Below are positions 55,101 through 63,191 of a stretch of 64,000 bases of DNA, piece after piece (the first letter of the stretch is position 1; each line of letters starts with the position of its first letter). The position numbers and the translations under genes are program-made. This stretch comes from Bacteroidota bacterium (GTDB lineage Bacteria > Bacteroidota > Rhodothermia > Rhodothermales > Rubricoccaceae), in the NCBI GenBank assembly GCA_039821555.1, contig JBCBNX010000014.1:24801-88800 (forward strand). The letters run 5' to 3'. The notes under the pieces were generated by a model, which saw only the letters and a list, made by a program, of their open reading frames with translations, had not been told where the DNA came from and made no database searches.

Positions 55101-57905
55101 GACCACCTCGAACTCGTCGCCGATAAGAAGAGCTACGCGCCGGGCGAGACGGCGCGCATCCTAGTGCCGTCGCCGTATGAGCAGGCAACCGCTCTCGTGA
55201 CGGTCGAGCGCGAAGGCATCATTTCGAGCCGCGTGGTCGAAGTCGAGGGCAGTGCGCCGCAGATCGAGGTGCCGCTCGGCGAGCAGCACCTCCCGAACGC
55301 CTTCGTGAGCGTGATCCTGCTCTCGGGCCGCACCGCGCAGCCATCGGCGGGCGAGGACCTCGGCGCGCCGAGCTTCAAGATTGGCTACGTCAACCTCCCC
55401 GTCAGCGCGCAGGGCCGTCACCTCACCGTTGAAGTCGAGCCGGGCAGCGAGACGTACGAGCCGGGCGGATCCGTCACCGTCGATCTCCGGCTCACGGACG
55501 ACGGCGGGCGCGGCGTCGAGGGCGAGATCGCGTTCGCTGCCGCCGACGCGGGCGTGCTCAACCTCATCGGCTACGCGATGCCAGACCCGTTCCAGACGTT
55601 CTACGGCCCGCGCGCGCTCGGCGTGACGACGAGCGAGACGCTCGCCAACCTCGTCGAGCAGCGCGACTTTGGCGAGAAGGAAGAGGACGAGGGCGGCGGC
55701 GGCGGCGAGGATGCCGACCGGCTGCTGCGCTCCGACTTCCGCCCGCTCGCCCACTGGGCCCCCGCGATCCGTACCGACGGGAGTGGCCGCGCGACGGTGA
55801 CGTTCGAGTTGCCCGAGAACCTGACCACGTTCCGGCTGATGGCCGTCGGGCTGACGCGCGACCACCGCTTCGGCCAGGGCCAGACCGACATCGTGGTGAC
55901 GAAGCCGCTCGTGCTGCAACCGGCGCTGCCGCGGTTCGCGCGCTTGGGTGACACGTTCGAGGCGGGCGTCCTCGTCACGAACCGCACGGGGCAGGCCGGT
56001 CCGGCCGTCGTGACCGCCCGCGCCGACGGCATCGCGCTCGACGGCGAGGCCCGGCGCACGGTGACGCTCGCGAAGGGCGAGACGCGCGAGGTGCGCTTCG
56101 CCTGGGACATCGAACAACTCGGGACCGCAAACCTCCGCTTCACCGCCGAACTCGGCAGCGAGCGCGATGGCCTGGAAGTACCGCTCGACATCGCGCTGCC
56201 CGTGACGAAGGAGGCCTCCGCGACCTTCGCCTCGACAGCAGACGCGGCGCGTGAAGCGCTCGTGCTGCCGTCGGACCGCGTGCCCGGCGTCGGGCAGGTC
56301 GAGGTCCGCGTGGCCTCCACGGCGATGGTGGGCCTGGACGGTGCGACGCGCTACCTCTTCCAGTACCCCTACGGCTGCCTCGAACAGCGCACCAGCCGCA
56401 TCCGCCCGCTCCTCGTCGCCGACGACCTGCTCGACTTGTTTGACCTCGACGCGCTCGACGGCGATAGGGCGAGTGTCGTGAACGAGTGGCTCGGCAGCCT
56501 CGATGCCTACTGGATGGGACGCGGGTTCGCGCTCTGGAAGGGCGGGCGCTTCGTGAGCCCGTACGCCACCGCCTACGCCGTGCTCGCCCTCGCCGAGGCC
56601 GAGGCAGCAGGCTTCGACGTGCCGCAGCCGCTCACCCGCGAGGCCGTAGACGCGCTCGCCACGCTCGTCAAAGACAGCAGCCTGCAGCCCGACTACTACA
56701 CCCGCGATGTCTGGGACACGTCGCGCGCGCTGATGCTCTACGCGCTCGCCCGCCACGACCGCGTCCTCGAAGCGGAGGTGCAAGCCTTGGCCGAGCGGTA
56801 CACGCAGCCGACCGCCACGCCGAGCGCGGAACTTCAGAGTCACCTCCTCCGCACCATCGCGCTCGCGGGTCGTGGCTCGCTCAACGGCTACGCCCAGCCG
56901 CTCGCGGACGGGCTGCGGGGCCGCACGACGACCGAGGGTACGACCGCCTACCTTGCCGCCCAGACCGGCGACGCGTGGGGCTGGATCTTCTCGTCCGACG
57001 TCCGCTCGACCGCCTTCGGCATGACCGCGCTCATCGAGGCACCCACATCGGTTGGGGGCCCGTCGAGCGATGTGCGGCAGCTGACCGAGCGGATGGTGCA
57101 GTATCTCATCCGCTCGCGCACGACCGGCCACTGGGCGAGCACGCAGGAGAACGCTGCCGTCCTCGACGCGCTGCGCGCCTACCAGGCCGCCTTCGAGACG
57201 ACCGATCCGAACTTCACTGCCACCGTCCAGCTTGCCGGGCGCGAGGTGCTGAATGCTTCGTTCCGGGGCCGCTCGCTCACGGCCGAGGAGGCCACCGTCG
57301 ATCCGACCGCGATGCCGTCGGGCGAGGCGTTGCCCATCGAGGTGACCGTGGATGGGACCGGGCGGGCGTACTACTCGCTCCTCGCCGAGACCTACACCAG
57401 CGCGCCCGTCGAGGCCGCCAATCGGGGCCTCGCCGTCCAGCGCACCATCCAGCGCCTCGACGGCTCCGGTAACGCGGTCGGCAATGCCGTGACCACGAGC
57501 AGCGGCACGCTTACGCTCGACGCGGGCCAACTCGTCCGCGTGACGCTGCGGCTCACGAGCCCGGCGACGCGCAACTACGTCGTCGTGGACGACGCGCTCC
57601 CGGCGGGCCTCGAAGCGCTCAACCCCGCGTTCCAAACGTCGGGCGTGCTCGCGCAGCAGCAGACCGGCTCGGGGCAGTGGTGGGGCTCGTTCAACCACAC
57701 CGAACTGCGCGACGACCGCGTGCTGCTCTTCGCCGACTACCTCCGGCGCGGCGAGCACACCTACACCTACCTCGCCCGCGCGACCACGCCCGGCACGTTC
57801 GTTCACCCGCCCGCGCAGGCCGAGTTGATGTACGAGCCCGAAGTCAATGGCCGCACCGCGACCGGCACGGTAGTCGTGCGGCCTGCCGAGCGTGTGGGCG
57901 CCTGA
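52155..57905 (+). CDS. Alpha-2-macroglobulin family lipoprotein with thioester
   Basis: The 1916-residue protein starts with a lipoprotein signal (LAALLAGCGDG, Cys near 23). Several macroglobulin domains follow, with a bait-like region, and FSDRGLYRAGETAHLKGILR is typical of the bacterial family. The thioester motif GCLEQ is intact (Cys1408), in YPYGCLEQRTSR. It should trap proteases in the periplasm. In E. coli the relative is encoded beside pbpC; here pbpC lies 7 kb upstream, with the antiporter/integron segment between. The start is at the end of the direct repeat. Confidence 0.95.
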   Translation: MLRFAPPLALLTTLVLAALLAGCGDGSADDPDAPVSFASELVALETPAGVTGFVPTLEGPLRVLSASPFGAMAGQAPNQAISVTFSRPMVPLGRTPEPAADALTLRGPDGPVAGALRWQGTQTLVFQPDSLVPATNYTATLAAGLTSVEEDALANPYTWTFETPRPVLVASEPSRGAQFADPGAPIRLFFSLPVEADRVRRFIELRREGSTSLNVRVEQAGDSSVVVSPNSDLAKGAAYRVRTSPEMPAAVGTLGTAEATEFGFRTYGDFELERVRQGYGRSTGPVAPDRAIRLSFSTPVRFEALRQALSFSPAIELPAGIEARDAVESTEHSLRLPLDPETRYTLTLGEGLTDVFGQTITTRTTAFRTAALTPTLRMPTGLLVIEADRERAVPLRVTNIDAVNVGFERFTPADLIRKLPAYDDRHWYGPFPEDYEAPEPVAASRRVPLAIDRNRPTYVPLALDSLLDGENGGLVGVHLRYQQEGNERVRVALAQVTTLGLTAKFSPHQNLFFVTTLADAQPVEGAAVTVYDDAGTELWQGTSNARGIAESPGWAALGLEKRERWETPVQYAFVEHEGQVAFTSSRFDDGIEPYRFDIDLDWSPEPLTYAGTVFSDRGLYRAGETAHLKGILRGRTDGDWVTYTDSVRVLVTDSRDEVVVDRRLQPSAYGSFDLTYLAPTDASLGVYQVRVVRADDDEAEERESWQTGDLAQGTFRVDAFRAATFAVDAVPAARAFVAGDFFEGTVTGRYLFGAAMGGQALRYRLVQQNGRYTPPGYDAYRFGIARGYYSLYETLAQGDTVLTADGTKQLRVPLPGNERGAPASLQFSATVTDPSRQEQSDQTTVTLHPGLFYIGLKPETTFLDLSRDQVMALDVATVDPNGAPVGAENLTVELIRQQWNSVREVGGDGRLRWRSERTEEVVGSRTVETEAGRAVRLRMPVRLGGSYIVRATGYDVRGNVIKTEAYFYATGAGYVAWERSDDDHLELVADKKSYAPGETARILVPSPYEQATALVTVEREGIISSRVVEVEGSAPQIEVPLGEQHLPNAFVSVILLSGRTAQPSAGEDLGAPSFKIGYVNLPVSAQGRHLTVEVEPGSETYEPGGSVTVDLRLTDDGGRGVEGEIAFAAADAGVLNLIGYAMPDPFQTFYGPRALGVTTSETLANLVEQRDFGEKEEDEGGGGGEDADRLLRSDFRPLAHWAPAIRTDGSGRATVTFELPENLTTFRLMAVGLTRDHRFGQGQTDIVVTKPLVLQPALPRFARLGDTFEAGVLVTNRTGQAGPAVVTARADGIALDGEARRTVTLAKGETREVRFAWDIEQLGTANLRFTAELGSERDGLEVPLDIALPVTKEASATFASTADAAREALVLPSDRVPGVGQVEVRVASTAMVGLDGATRYLFQYPYGCLEQRTSRIRPLLVADDLLDLFDLDALDGDRASVVNEWLGSLDAYWMGRGFALWKGGRFVSPYATAYAVLALAEAEAAGFDVPQPLTREAVDALATLVKDSSLQPDYYTRDVWDTSRALMLYALARHDRVLEAEVQALAERYTQPTATPSAELQSHLLRTIALAGRGSLNGYAQPLADGLRGRTTTEGTTAYLAAQTGDAWGWIFSSDVRSTAFGMTALIEAPTSVGGPSSDVRQLTERMVQYLIRSRTTGHWASTQENAAVLDALRAYQAAFETTDPNFTATVQLAGREVLNASFRGRSLTAEEATVDPTAMPSGEALPIEVTVDGTGRAYYSLLAETYTSAPVEAANRGLAVQRTIQRLDGSGNAVGNAVTTSSGTLTLDAGQLVRVTLRLTSPATRNYVVVDDALPAGLEALNPAFQTSGVLAQQQTGSGQWWGSFNHTELRDDRVLLFADYLRRGEHTYTYLARATTPGTFVHPPAQAELMYEPEVNGRTATGTVVVRPAERVGA

Positions 57906-57920
57906 TCTGATCCACTATCC

Positions 57921-58304
57921 ATGATCGATAGCTTCGATCACCTCGTCCTCACCGTACGCGATCTCGACGCGGCGATCGCCTTCTACGCGGAGGCGCTCGG
58001 CATGGAGGTCGTCACGTTTGGGGAGGGCCGAAAGGCGTTGCACTTCGGGTCGCAGAAGATCAACCTCCATCGTGCCGGGCACGAGTTCGAGCCGAAAGCC
58101 GCCGCGCCGACGCCCGGCTCGGCCGACCTGTGCTTTCTGACGAGCGTGCCGGTCGAGACGGTGGCCGAGCGGCTGGCGCGTCTCAGCATCGCCGTGATCG
58201 AGGGGCCGGTGCATCGGACGGGCGCGACGGGGCCGATCCGCTCGGTCTACGTGCGCGACCCCGACGGCAACCTGGTCGAAATCGCCAACCGCGTGGTGGC
58301 TTGA
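57921..58304 (+). CDS. VOC (glyoxalase/bleomycin resistance) family protein
   Basis: The 127-residue protein has the paired beta-alpha-beta-beta-beta pattern of VOC proteins: FDHLVLTVRDLDAAIAFYAE at the start and VRDPDGNLVEIAN at the end. His7 and the late Glu are likely metal ligands, with a further His in KINLH. Its substrate is unknown. It follows the alpha-2-macroglobulin gene by 15 bases and may be co-transcribed. Confidence 0.88.
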   Translation: MIDSFDHLVLTVRDLDAAIAFYAEALGMEVVTFGEGRKALHFGSQKINLHRAGHEFEPKAAAPTPGSADLCFLTSVPVETVAERLARLSIAVIEGPVHRTGATGPIRSVYVRDPDGNLVEIANRVVA

Positions 58305-58309
58305 GGGCC

Positions 58310-58633
58310 ATGCATCTCCGCTATGTTGTGCAGGGCGAGTACGACTACAGCGCGTCCGCCGAGGTCTTCGTCGATGGCACGGTGGAGGTGTTTCGCGGCA
58401 GCTACGTCACACACGGAGCCGCCCGCCGTGTCTTCACCGATGCCGAACGCACGGCGCTCGCCGACGCCGTCGCGGCGGTCGATTGGAAGGCGGCGTTGCC
58501 CGAGGCTGGTGGTAGCTTGACGCACCGCCTCGCGCTCAATCCGCCGGGCGGCCCCGCGCTGGCCTGGCGCGATGCGCTCCCGGACGACCGCCCCGCCGTG
58601 CAGGCACTCGTCGATCTCCTCCGCTCGCTCTGA
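58310..58633 (+). CDS. Small protein of unknown function
   Basis: This 107-residue soluble protein begins MHLRYVVQGEYDYSASAEVF, suggesting a beta-rich N-terminal part followed by a helical half (TDAERTALADAVAAVDW). No family recognised. It starts 5 bases after the VOC gene, so it is probably translated with it. Confidence 0.65.
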   Translation: MHLRYVVQGEYDYSASAEVFVDGTVEVFRGSYVTHGAARRVFTDAERTALADAVAAVDWKAALPEAGGSLTHRLALNPPGGPALAWRDALPDDRPAVQALVDLLRSL

Positions 58634-58638
58634 CTGTT

Positions 58639-59088
58639 ATGCACTACCCTCACGCCTTCTATTGGGACGGCTCCCCCCGCTCCGCTCCCCGTGAAGGGTC
58701 CCGAAGCTGTCCCCCTCGCTCGCGAGGGGGACAGTTTGACCGCCGTTCAGGCGTGTCAAATAGGGGGAGCCGGACACGGCTTCTGTTCTCGTTCGCGCTC
58801 CTTCCGCTCCTGTGGCTTGGCTGCCAAGCCCCGACAGATCCGCTCGTGGCGACCTGTGCCGACGTGGCGCAGCACTACCACGGCCTGCCCAACGCCGTCT
58901 CCGTCCTCGACGGGACCCTGCAGATTGAGGACGGCAGCGTGGTCTTCGGCTACGAAGTCATCAACACGCGCAACCAGCCGCAGGAGGGGACCGCCGCCTG
59001 CCGCTTCGCCGACGACGGCACGCTCACCGAGGCGCTCGTCGATGGCGTGGCGCTCCGCGGCGACCGCCTGGACGCGCTGCTCGACTGA
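58639..59088 (+). CDS. Small lipoprotein whose start overlaps a palindromic repeat
   Basis: The frame from 58639 gives 149 residues, but its first 45 residues come largely from repeat copy 7. The lipoprotein signal (RLLFSFALLPLLWLGC) begins only after it. An in-frame GTG at 58753, within the element, would give a normal signal peptide (VSNRGSRTRLLFSFALLPLL then WLGC) and a protein of about 111 residues. The mature part (about 85 residues) is of unknown function. I cannot decide between the two starts. Confidence 0.6.
   Translation: MHYPHAFYWDGSPRSAPREGSRSCPPRSRGGQFDRRSGVSNRGSRTRLLFSFALLPLLWLGCQAPTDPLVATCADVAQHYHGLPNAVSVLDGTLQIEDGSVVFGYEVINTRNQPQEGTAACRFADDGTLTEALVDGVALRGDRLDALLD
58669..58771. 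repeat. Three-hairpin palindromic element, copy 7
   Basis: The copy runs from GGCTCCCCCC to GGGGGAGCC with core CTGTCCCCCTCGC/GCGAGGGGGACAG. The right arm TTTGACCGCCGTTCAGGCG pairs with TGTCAAA. It overlaps the 5' end of the small lipoprotein gene. Confidence 0.85.
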
Positions 59089-59094
59089 GCTGCC

Positions 59095-59349
59095 ATGCTC
59101 TACCTTGCCACGCTTGCAGCGGCGGGCTCCGTGCTGTGCTCGCGCCTGCTGATTGCACAGATTTCCCGAGTGCGGCGCGGGCGCGGAGCGGTGGGGGCCG
59201 TGATCTTGGTAACGTCCACCGCGCTTTGTTGGTGGACGATGTTGAAGACACCACCCCTCGTTGTTCTCGGTGCCGCACTGAACATGGTCTGGTACACCTA
59301 CGAAGTGATCATGCTCGTCAGCGAGCGCACGTCCCGCGACAACCCCTAG
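59095..59349 (+). CDS. Small membrane protein of unknown function
   Basis: The 84-residue protein has three hydrophobic segments (about 1-18, 33-50 and 53-72) and basic loops between them. No family recognised. It follows the lipoprotein gene after 6 bases and is followed by tspO after 5 bases, so the three genes form one transcription unit. Confidence 0.6.
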   Translation: MLYLATLAAAGSVLCSRLLIAQISRVRRGRGAVGAVILVTSTALCWWTMLKTPPLVVLGAALNMVWYTYEVIMLVSERTSRDNP

Positions 59350-59354
59350 CTCCC

Positions 59355-59822
59355 ATGCGCGACCTCCTCGTCCTCCTTGGCTTCATCGCCGCCGTTGCGG
59401 TGGTAGCCGCGACCGGCTCCCGCTTCGAGCCCGGCGCGTGGTATGCGGCGCTCGACAAGCCCGCGTGGACGCCGCCGAACTGGCTCTTCCCGGTCGCCTG
59501 GTCGATTCTCTATCTGCTGATCGCCGTGTCGGGCTGGCTTGTCTGGCGCGAGGTCGGCTTCGGCAGCGCCAGCAAGGCGTTCACGGTCTACGGCCTGCAA
59601 CTCGTGCTCAACGCGGCGTGGTCGTGGCTCTTCTTCGGACGGCACGACATGGGCCTCGCCTTCCTCGACATCGTCGGGCTGTGGCTCGCCATCGCGCTCA
59701 CGATGGGGCTGTTCTGGGCGATGAAGCCGCTTGCGGGCGCGCTCCTCGTTCCGTATCTGCTCTGGGTGACCTACGCCGCCGCGCTCAACCTCGCCCTCTG
59801 GCGGATGAACCCGGCCGCGTGA
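59355..59822 (+). CDS. tspO: TspO/MBR family protein
   Basis: This 155-residue protein has five membrane helices and the TspO signatures: WYAALDKPAWTPPNWLFPVA (quoted as a 20-residue stretch), AWSILYLLIAVSGWLVW, LQLVLNAAWSWLFFG and the C-terminal PYLLWVTYAAALNLALWRMN. TspO binds tetrapyrroles and related ligands. The ATG at 59355 is chosen; the open frame extends upstream through another gene. It ends just before a short gap and a convergent acyl-CoA dehydrogenase gene. Confidence 0.93.
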   Translation: MRDLLVLLGFIAAVAVVAATGSRFEPGAWYAALDKPAWTPPNWLFPVAWSILYLLIAVSGWLVWREVGFGSASKAFTVYGLQLVLNAAWSWLFFGRHDMGLAFLDIVGLWLAIALTMGLFWAMKPLAGALLVPYLLWVTYAAALNLALWRMNPAA

Positions 59823-59894
59823 CGTGCAAGGTGGAATGTTGAAGGTGAAAAGGTCGGCGAGGGCGCACCTTGAACCTTCCACCTTCCACGTCCC

Positions 59895-61115
59895 CTAAAC
59901 AAACGCACTCTCGCCGGTGATGGCGCGGCCGACGATGAGGCTGTTGATCTCGCGCGTGCCCTCGTAGGAGTAGATCGCCTCGCAGTCGGCGACGAAGCGG
60001 CCGACGTGGTGCTCCAGCAGGATGCCGTTGCCGCCGAGGAGTTCGCGCGCCCAGCCGACCGTCTCGCGGCACTTGACGGTGCAGAACGCCTTCGCGAGCG
60101 ACGCCTGCTCGTTGCTCATCAGCCCCGCCTCTTGAAGCTCCGTCAGACGCATCGCGAGGCAGCCTGCGGCAGTCACGTTGCCGAGCATCCGCACGAGGAG
60201 GTCCTGGACGAGCTGGAAGCCGGCGATGGGGCGGCCAAACTGGTGGCGCTGCTTCGCGTAGTCGAGCGCCAGCTTGTAGGCCCCGGCCGCGCAGCCGACG
60301 GCCTGCCAGGCGACGCCCACGCGCGTCATCTTGAGCACGCGCGCGGTGTCGCGGAAGCTGTTCGCGCCTTCGAGCTTCGCGTCCGCCGGGATGCGGCAGT
60401 CGTCCATCGTGAGGACGGCGTTCTGGACGACGCGCAGCGCCATCTTGTTTTCCATCTTCTCCGCCGAAAAGCCCGGCGCGTCGCCCCCGACGAGGAAGCC
60501 CTTGATCTGGTTGTCGGCCTCGTCGCGCGCCCAGACGATGTTCACGTCGGCGAAGGTGCCGTTGCCGATCCACTTCTTCTGGCCGTTGAGGACCCACGTG
60601 TTGCCGTCGCGGCGGGCGGTCGTGCCCATCTCGCGCGAGATCGCACTGCCGACCTCGGGCTCGGTCAGCCCGAACGAGCCGATCTTCTCCAGCCGCTGCA
60701 TCGCGGGCAGCCAGCGCTCCTTCTGGGCGTCGGAGCCGAGGAGGTAGATCGAGCCCATCGCGAGGCCGCTCTGGACGCCGAAGAAGGTGCCCATCGAGGG
60801 GTCGTACTCCGAGATCGTCCGCTCGACCAGCCCGTTCAGAATCTTGGAGCCGCCCAGGCAGCCGTAGCCCTGGTAGGGCAGCCCGAAGATGCCCGTCTCG
60901 GCGAACGCCGGGAGCAGGTCGTGTGGGAACGACGCTCGCATCCAGTGGTCGTTGATGACGGGGACGACCTGCGCTTCCATGAACGCCCGTACGCGGTCCA
61001 CGACGGCGCGCTCCTCGTCGCTGAGGAGCAGTTCGAGGGCGTAGAAGTCGGCGTCGGAGCCGGGGATGGTCGCGGCGTGGCCGGTGCCGTTGAGGGTAGG
61101 GGTCGCAGTAGACAT
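59895..61115 (-). CDS. Acyl-CoA dehydrogenase (glutaryl-CoA dehydrogenase-like subgroup)
   Basis: This 406-residue flavoenzyme has the acyl-CoA dehydrogenase layout, with IGSFGLTEPEVGS (FAD/substrate region), TWVLNGQKKWIGNGTFAD and the catalytic glutamate in YEGTREINSLIVGRAITG. The overall pattern is nearest glutaryl-CoA dehydrogenase, but the segment that carries that enzyme's substrate-binding arginine reads YDPSMGTFFGVQ here, without it. A different short acyl-CoA substrate is therefore likely. It is preceded by a short gap with no clear promoter. Confidence 0.88.
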   Translation of the reverse strand: MSTATPTLNGTGHAATIPGSDADFYALELLLSDEERAVVDRVRAFMEAQVVPVINDHWMRASFPHDLLPAFAETGIFGLPYQGYGCLGGSKILNGLVERTISEYDPSMGTFFGVQSGLAMGSIYLLGSDAQKERWLPAMQRLEKIGSFGLTEPEVGSAISREMGTTARRDGNTWVLNGQKKWIGNGTFADVNIVWARDEADNQIKGFLVGGDAPGFSAEKMENKMALRVVQNAVLTMDDCRIPADAKLEGANSFRDTARVLKMTRVGVAWQAVGCAAGAYKLALDYAKQRHQFGRPIAGFQLVQDLLVRMLGNVTAAGCLAMRLTELQEAGLMSNEQASLAKAFCTVKCRETVGWARELLGGNGILLEHHVGRFVADCEAIYSYEGTREINSLIVGRAITGESAFV

Positions 61116-61191
61116 GGGGGGAGGTGTACAGTGTTAAGCGGGCGCAGGGCGGTCACACGCGGGAGGCGTGGGCGGGATCCCTCAGAGGTTC

Positions 61192-63042
61192 CTAGGTCTC
61201 GGTCACGGGTGCCGTCTCCACCTCGAACGTGACGCGGCGGCTCGGCAGCGACGCGCCCTCCTCCAGCCGGAACGCATCGCGGGCGGCGACGAGGCGCAGG
61301 GCGACCCGGTCGCTCAAGCCTGCTTCCGAGAGGACTGGCGCAAGGGCGTCGCGGACGACGGCGGCGCGGCGGATGCTGAGGCGCTGGTTGCGCGCCGCGC
61401 TGCCCGTCCCGTCGGTGTGCCCGATGATCGAGAGCACGATGGGTTGCGCGTCGTCCACGGTGGCCTCAGCGAGCGCTCGCACGTCGGCGACGAGGGCATC
61501 GAGGGCAGCGTCCTGCCCGGGGGCCAAGGCGTCGTCGGTGGCGAAGCGGAGCGAGGTGGCCTCGACGGGAAGAGCGGCGGCGGCCGTGCGGGTCTGCACG
61601 CCGCCCACGTCGAGCGCGCGCACGTTGGGGACGAAACGGAGCGCCTCGGGAAGGCTGGCGATCCAGGGACGTGCGGCGGTTCCTGCGCCGACGAGCGTGT
61701 CGCCTCGCATGGTAAACGCGACGGACGACGGCGCGTCGAGCATGCGAGCAGCACGCGCGGCCACGATGGACGGCGCGTCGGACTGGTAGGGCAGCCAGCG
61801 CATCCGCACGGCGTTGGCATCGAGGCTGTCGGCGCGCCCCTCGTCGGCGAAGCCGTGAAGGGCGAGGATGGAGTCGGGGAGCGGCGCGTCCGGATCGCGG
61901 AGGCCGACGAGTCGGTAGGCGCCCCACGTGCGCTCCTCGGTGATCACGTCGAGCCCCGCGAGTGCGTCGAGGTCAGCGAGGGTGGTCTGCCACCGCTGCA
62001 TGCGGTCGAACGTCGTCCACCCCCACCAGCCGAGCAGGAGGGCGAGCAGGGCGAGCAGGACCCACGCCATCGGCGAGACGCTCGCGGCCTGCTTGCGTTG
62101 CTCCACGAGCAGGTCATAGAGCACCGGATCGGCGGCCTCGAACGGGTCCACGTTGCCATTGAACGCGGCGAGGTCGCGCGCGTGGCGGCGGTGCAGCGTC
62201 TCGATGCCCTCGGCGAGGAGCAGGCGCAGCTCCTGCGGCGGCGTGCCCCGGATCACGGCGGCGAGGACGGCCTCCGGTCCGGGCACGAGCCACACCGTGA
62301 GGTCGCCCATCTGGAGCGCGTCGAGGGCCTCGGTGTCGTCCACGTGGAACGAGTCGCGCACGAAGGTCTGCACCGCCGAGAGCATGCCCGACACGAGGTC
62401 GGCATTGTCCCCGGCGTCGGCGAGGCCGGGCAGGGCAGCGTGGCGGAGCAGCAGGCTCGTCTCGGTGTGGATCAAGAACACCTGCTCGACGCGGTAGCGG
62501 AGCGTGTCCCGCAGCGCCACCTCGCCGATGGACAGCCCGCTGCGCCACGCTTCAAGGCGCCAGCGCAGCCCGCGCCACGTCAGCCCGTACTCGACGGCTT
62601 GGTTGACCGACTGCAGCGACGAGGCCAGCGCCTGCTGGATCGCGCGTCGGATCGCCGGGCCGATGATCGGAAAGATGGCGTCGACGAGCGGCTGCGGGTT
62701 GCGTGCCACCGAGGCTTGGATGCCCTCCTCGATGGCCGGTGCGAGCGCGTCGCCGAGGGCGGAGTCGCCCCGCTCGGCATCGAGGCGGCTGCGGAGGCGC
62801 ACGGCGTCGGGCAGCACGTTGGAGAGGAGGTCTGCGTCTACCTTCTCCTCAGCGAACTGGCGCCAGCGGTCGAGGAAGGCCGCCTGGTCCTCGCCGAGCA
62901 GCAGCTGCCGAAGCTCGCGTAGCCGCGCACGGTCGGCAGGCAGCGGCGCGCGCGCTCGGGGAGACGCACCCGCGGGCGGCGCGGCAGCCGAGGCCGCCTG
63001 CGCAGGCGAGGGTACGTCAGTGGGCGCGACGTCCGAGGGCAT
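61192..63042 (-). CDS. OmpA-family protein with large N-terminal cytoplasmic-type domain
   Basis: The 616-residue protein has an unusual order: a helical region (about 35-175), a compact domain (about 180-300) with VEQVFLIHTETSLLLRHAAL and SGMLSAVQTFVRDSF, and one membrane helix (about 320-345, MAWVLLALLALLLGWW). A C-terminal OmpA peptidoglycan-binding domain (about 480-610; IGHTDGTGSAARNQRLSIRR) follows. It would span the inner membrane and hold the cell wall from the periplasm. It follows the coiled-coil gene on the same strand. The N-terminal domain's role is unknown. Confidence 0.85.
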   Translation of the reverse strand: MPSDVAPTDVPSPAQAASAAAPPAGASPRARAPLPADRARLRELRQLLLGEDQAAFLDRWRQFAEEKVDADLLSNVLPDAVRLRSRLDAERGDSALGDALAPAIEEGIQASVARNPQPLVDAIFPIIGPAIRRAIQQALASSLQSVNQAVEYGLTWRGLRWRLEAWRSGLSIGEVALRDTLRYRVEQVFLIHTETSLLLRHAALPGLADAGDNADLVSGMLSAVQTFVRDSFHVDDTEALDALQMGDLTVWLVPGPEAVLAAVIRGTPPQELRLLLAEGIETLHRRHARDLAAFNGNVDPFEAADPVLYDLLVEQRKQAASVSPMAWVLLALLALLLGWWGWTTFDRMQRWQTTLADLDALAGLDVITEERTWGAYRLVGLRDPDAPLPDSILALHGFADEGRADSLDANAVRMRWLPYQSDAPSIVAARAARMLDAPSSVAFTMRGDTLVGAGTAARPWIASLPEALRFVPNVRALDVGGVQTRTAAAALPVEATSLRFATDDALAPGQDAALDALVADVRALAEATVDDAQPIVLSIIGHTDGTGSAARNQRLSIRRAAVVRDALAPVLSEAGLSDRVALRLVAARDAFRLEEGASLPSRRVTFEVETAPVTET

Positions 63043-63191
63043 AGCGGAGGTGTGCAGAGCGCGGAGGCCTCAATGAGCGCGGGAGCCTCAATAAACGAAA
63101 CCGGGGCTGCCCTGAGGAGCACCTCCGGCTCCGCATCAGGCGTGCGAAACGCAGGCCAGCCGGGTATGTCCTTTACGAAGTCGGGGCGCGT

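Noticed and set aside
55161..57806. An open frame of about 880 codons on the strand opposite the alpha-2-macroglobulin gene.
   Set aside because: High-GC genes leave long open frames on the other strand. The translation is Arg/Gly/Ala-rich with no motif, and the plus-strand protein is clearly real.
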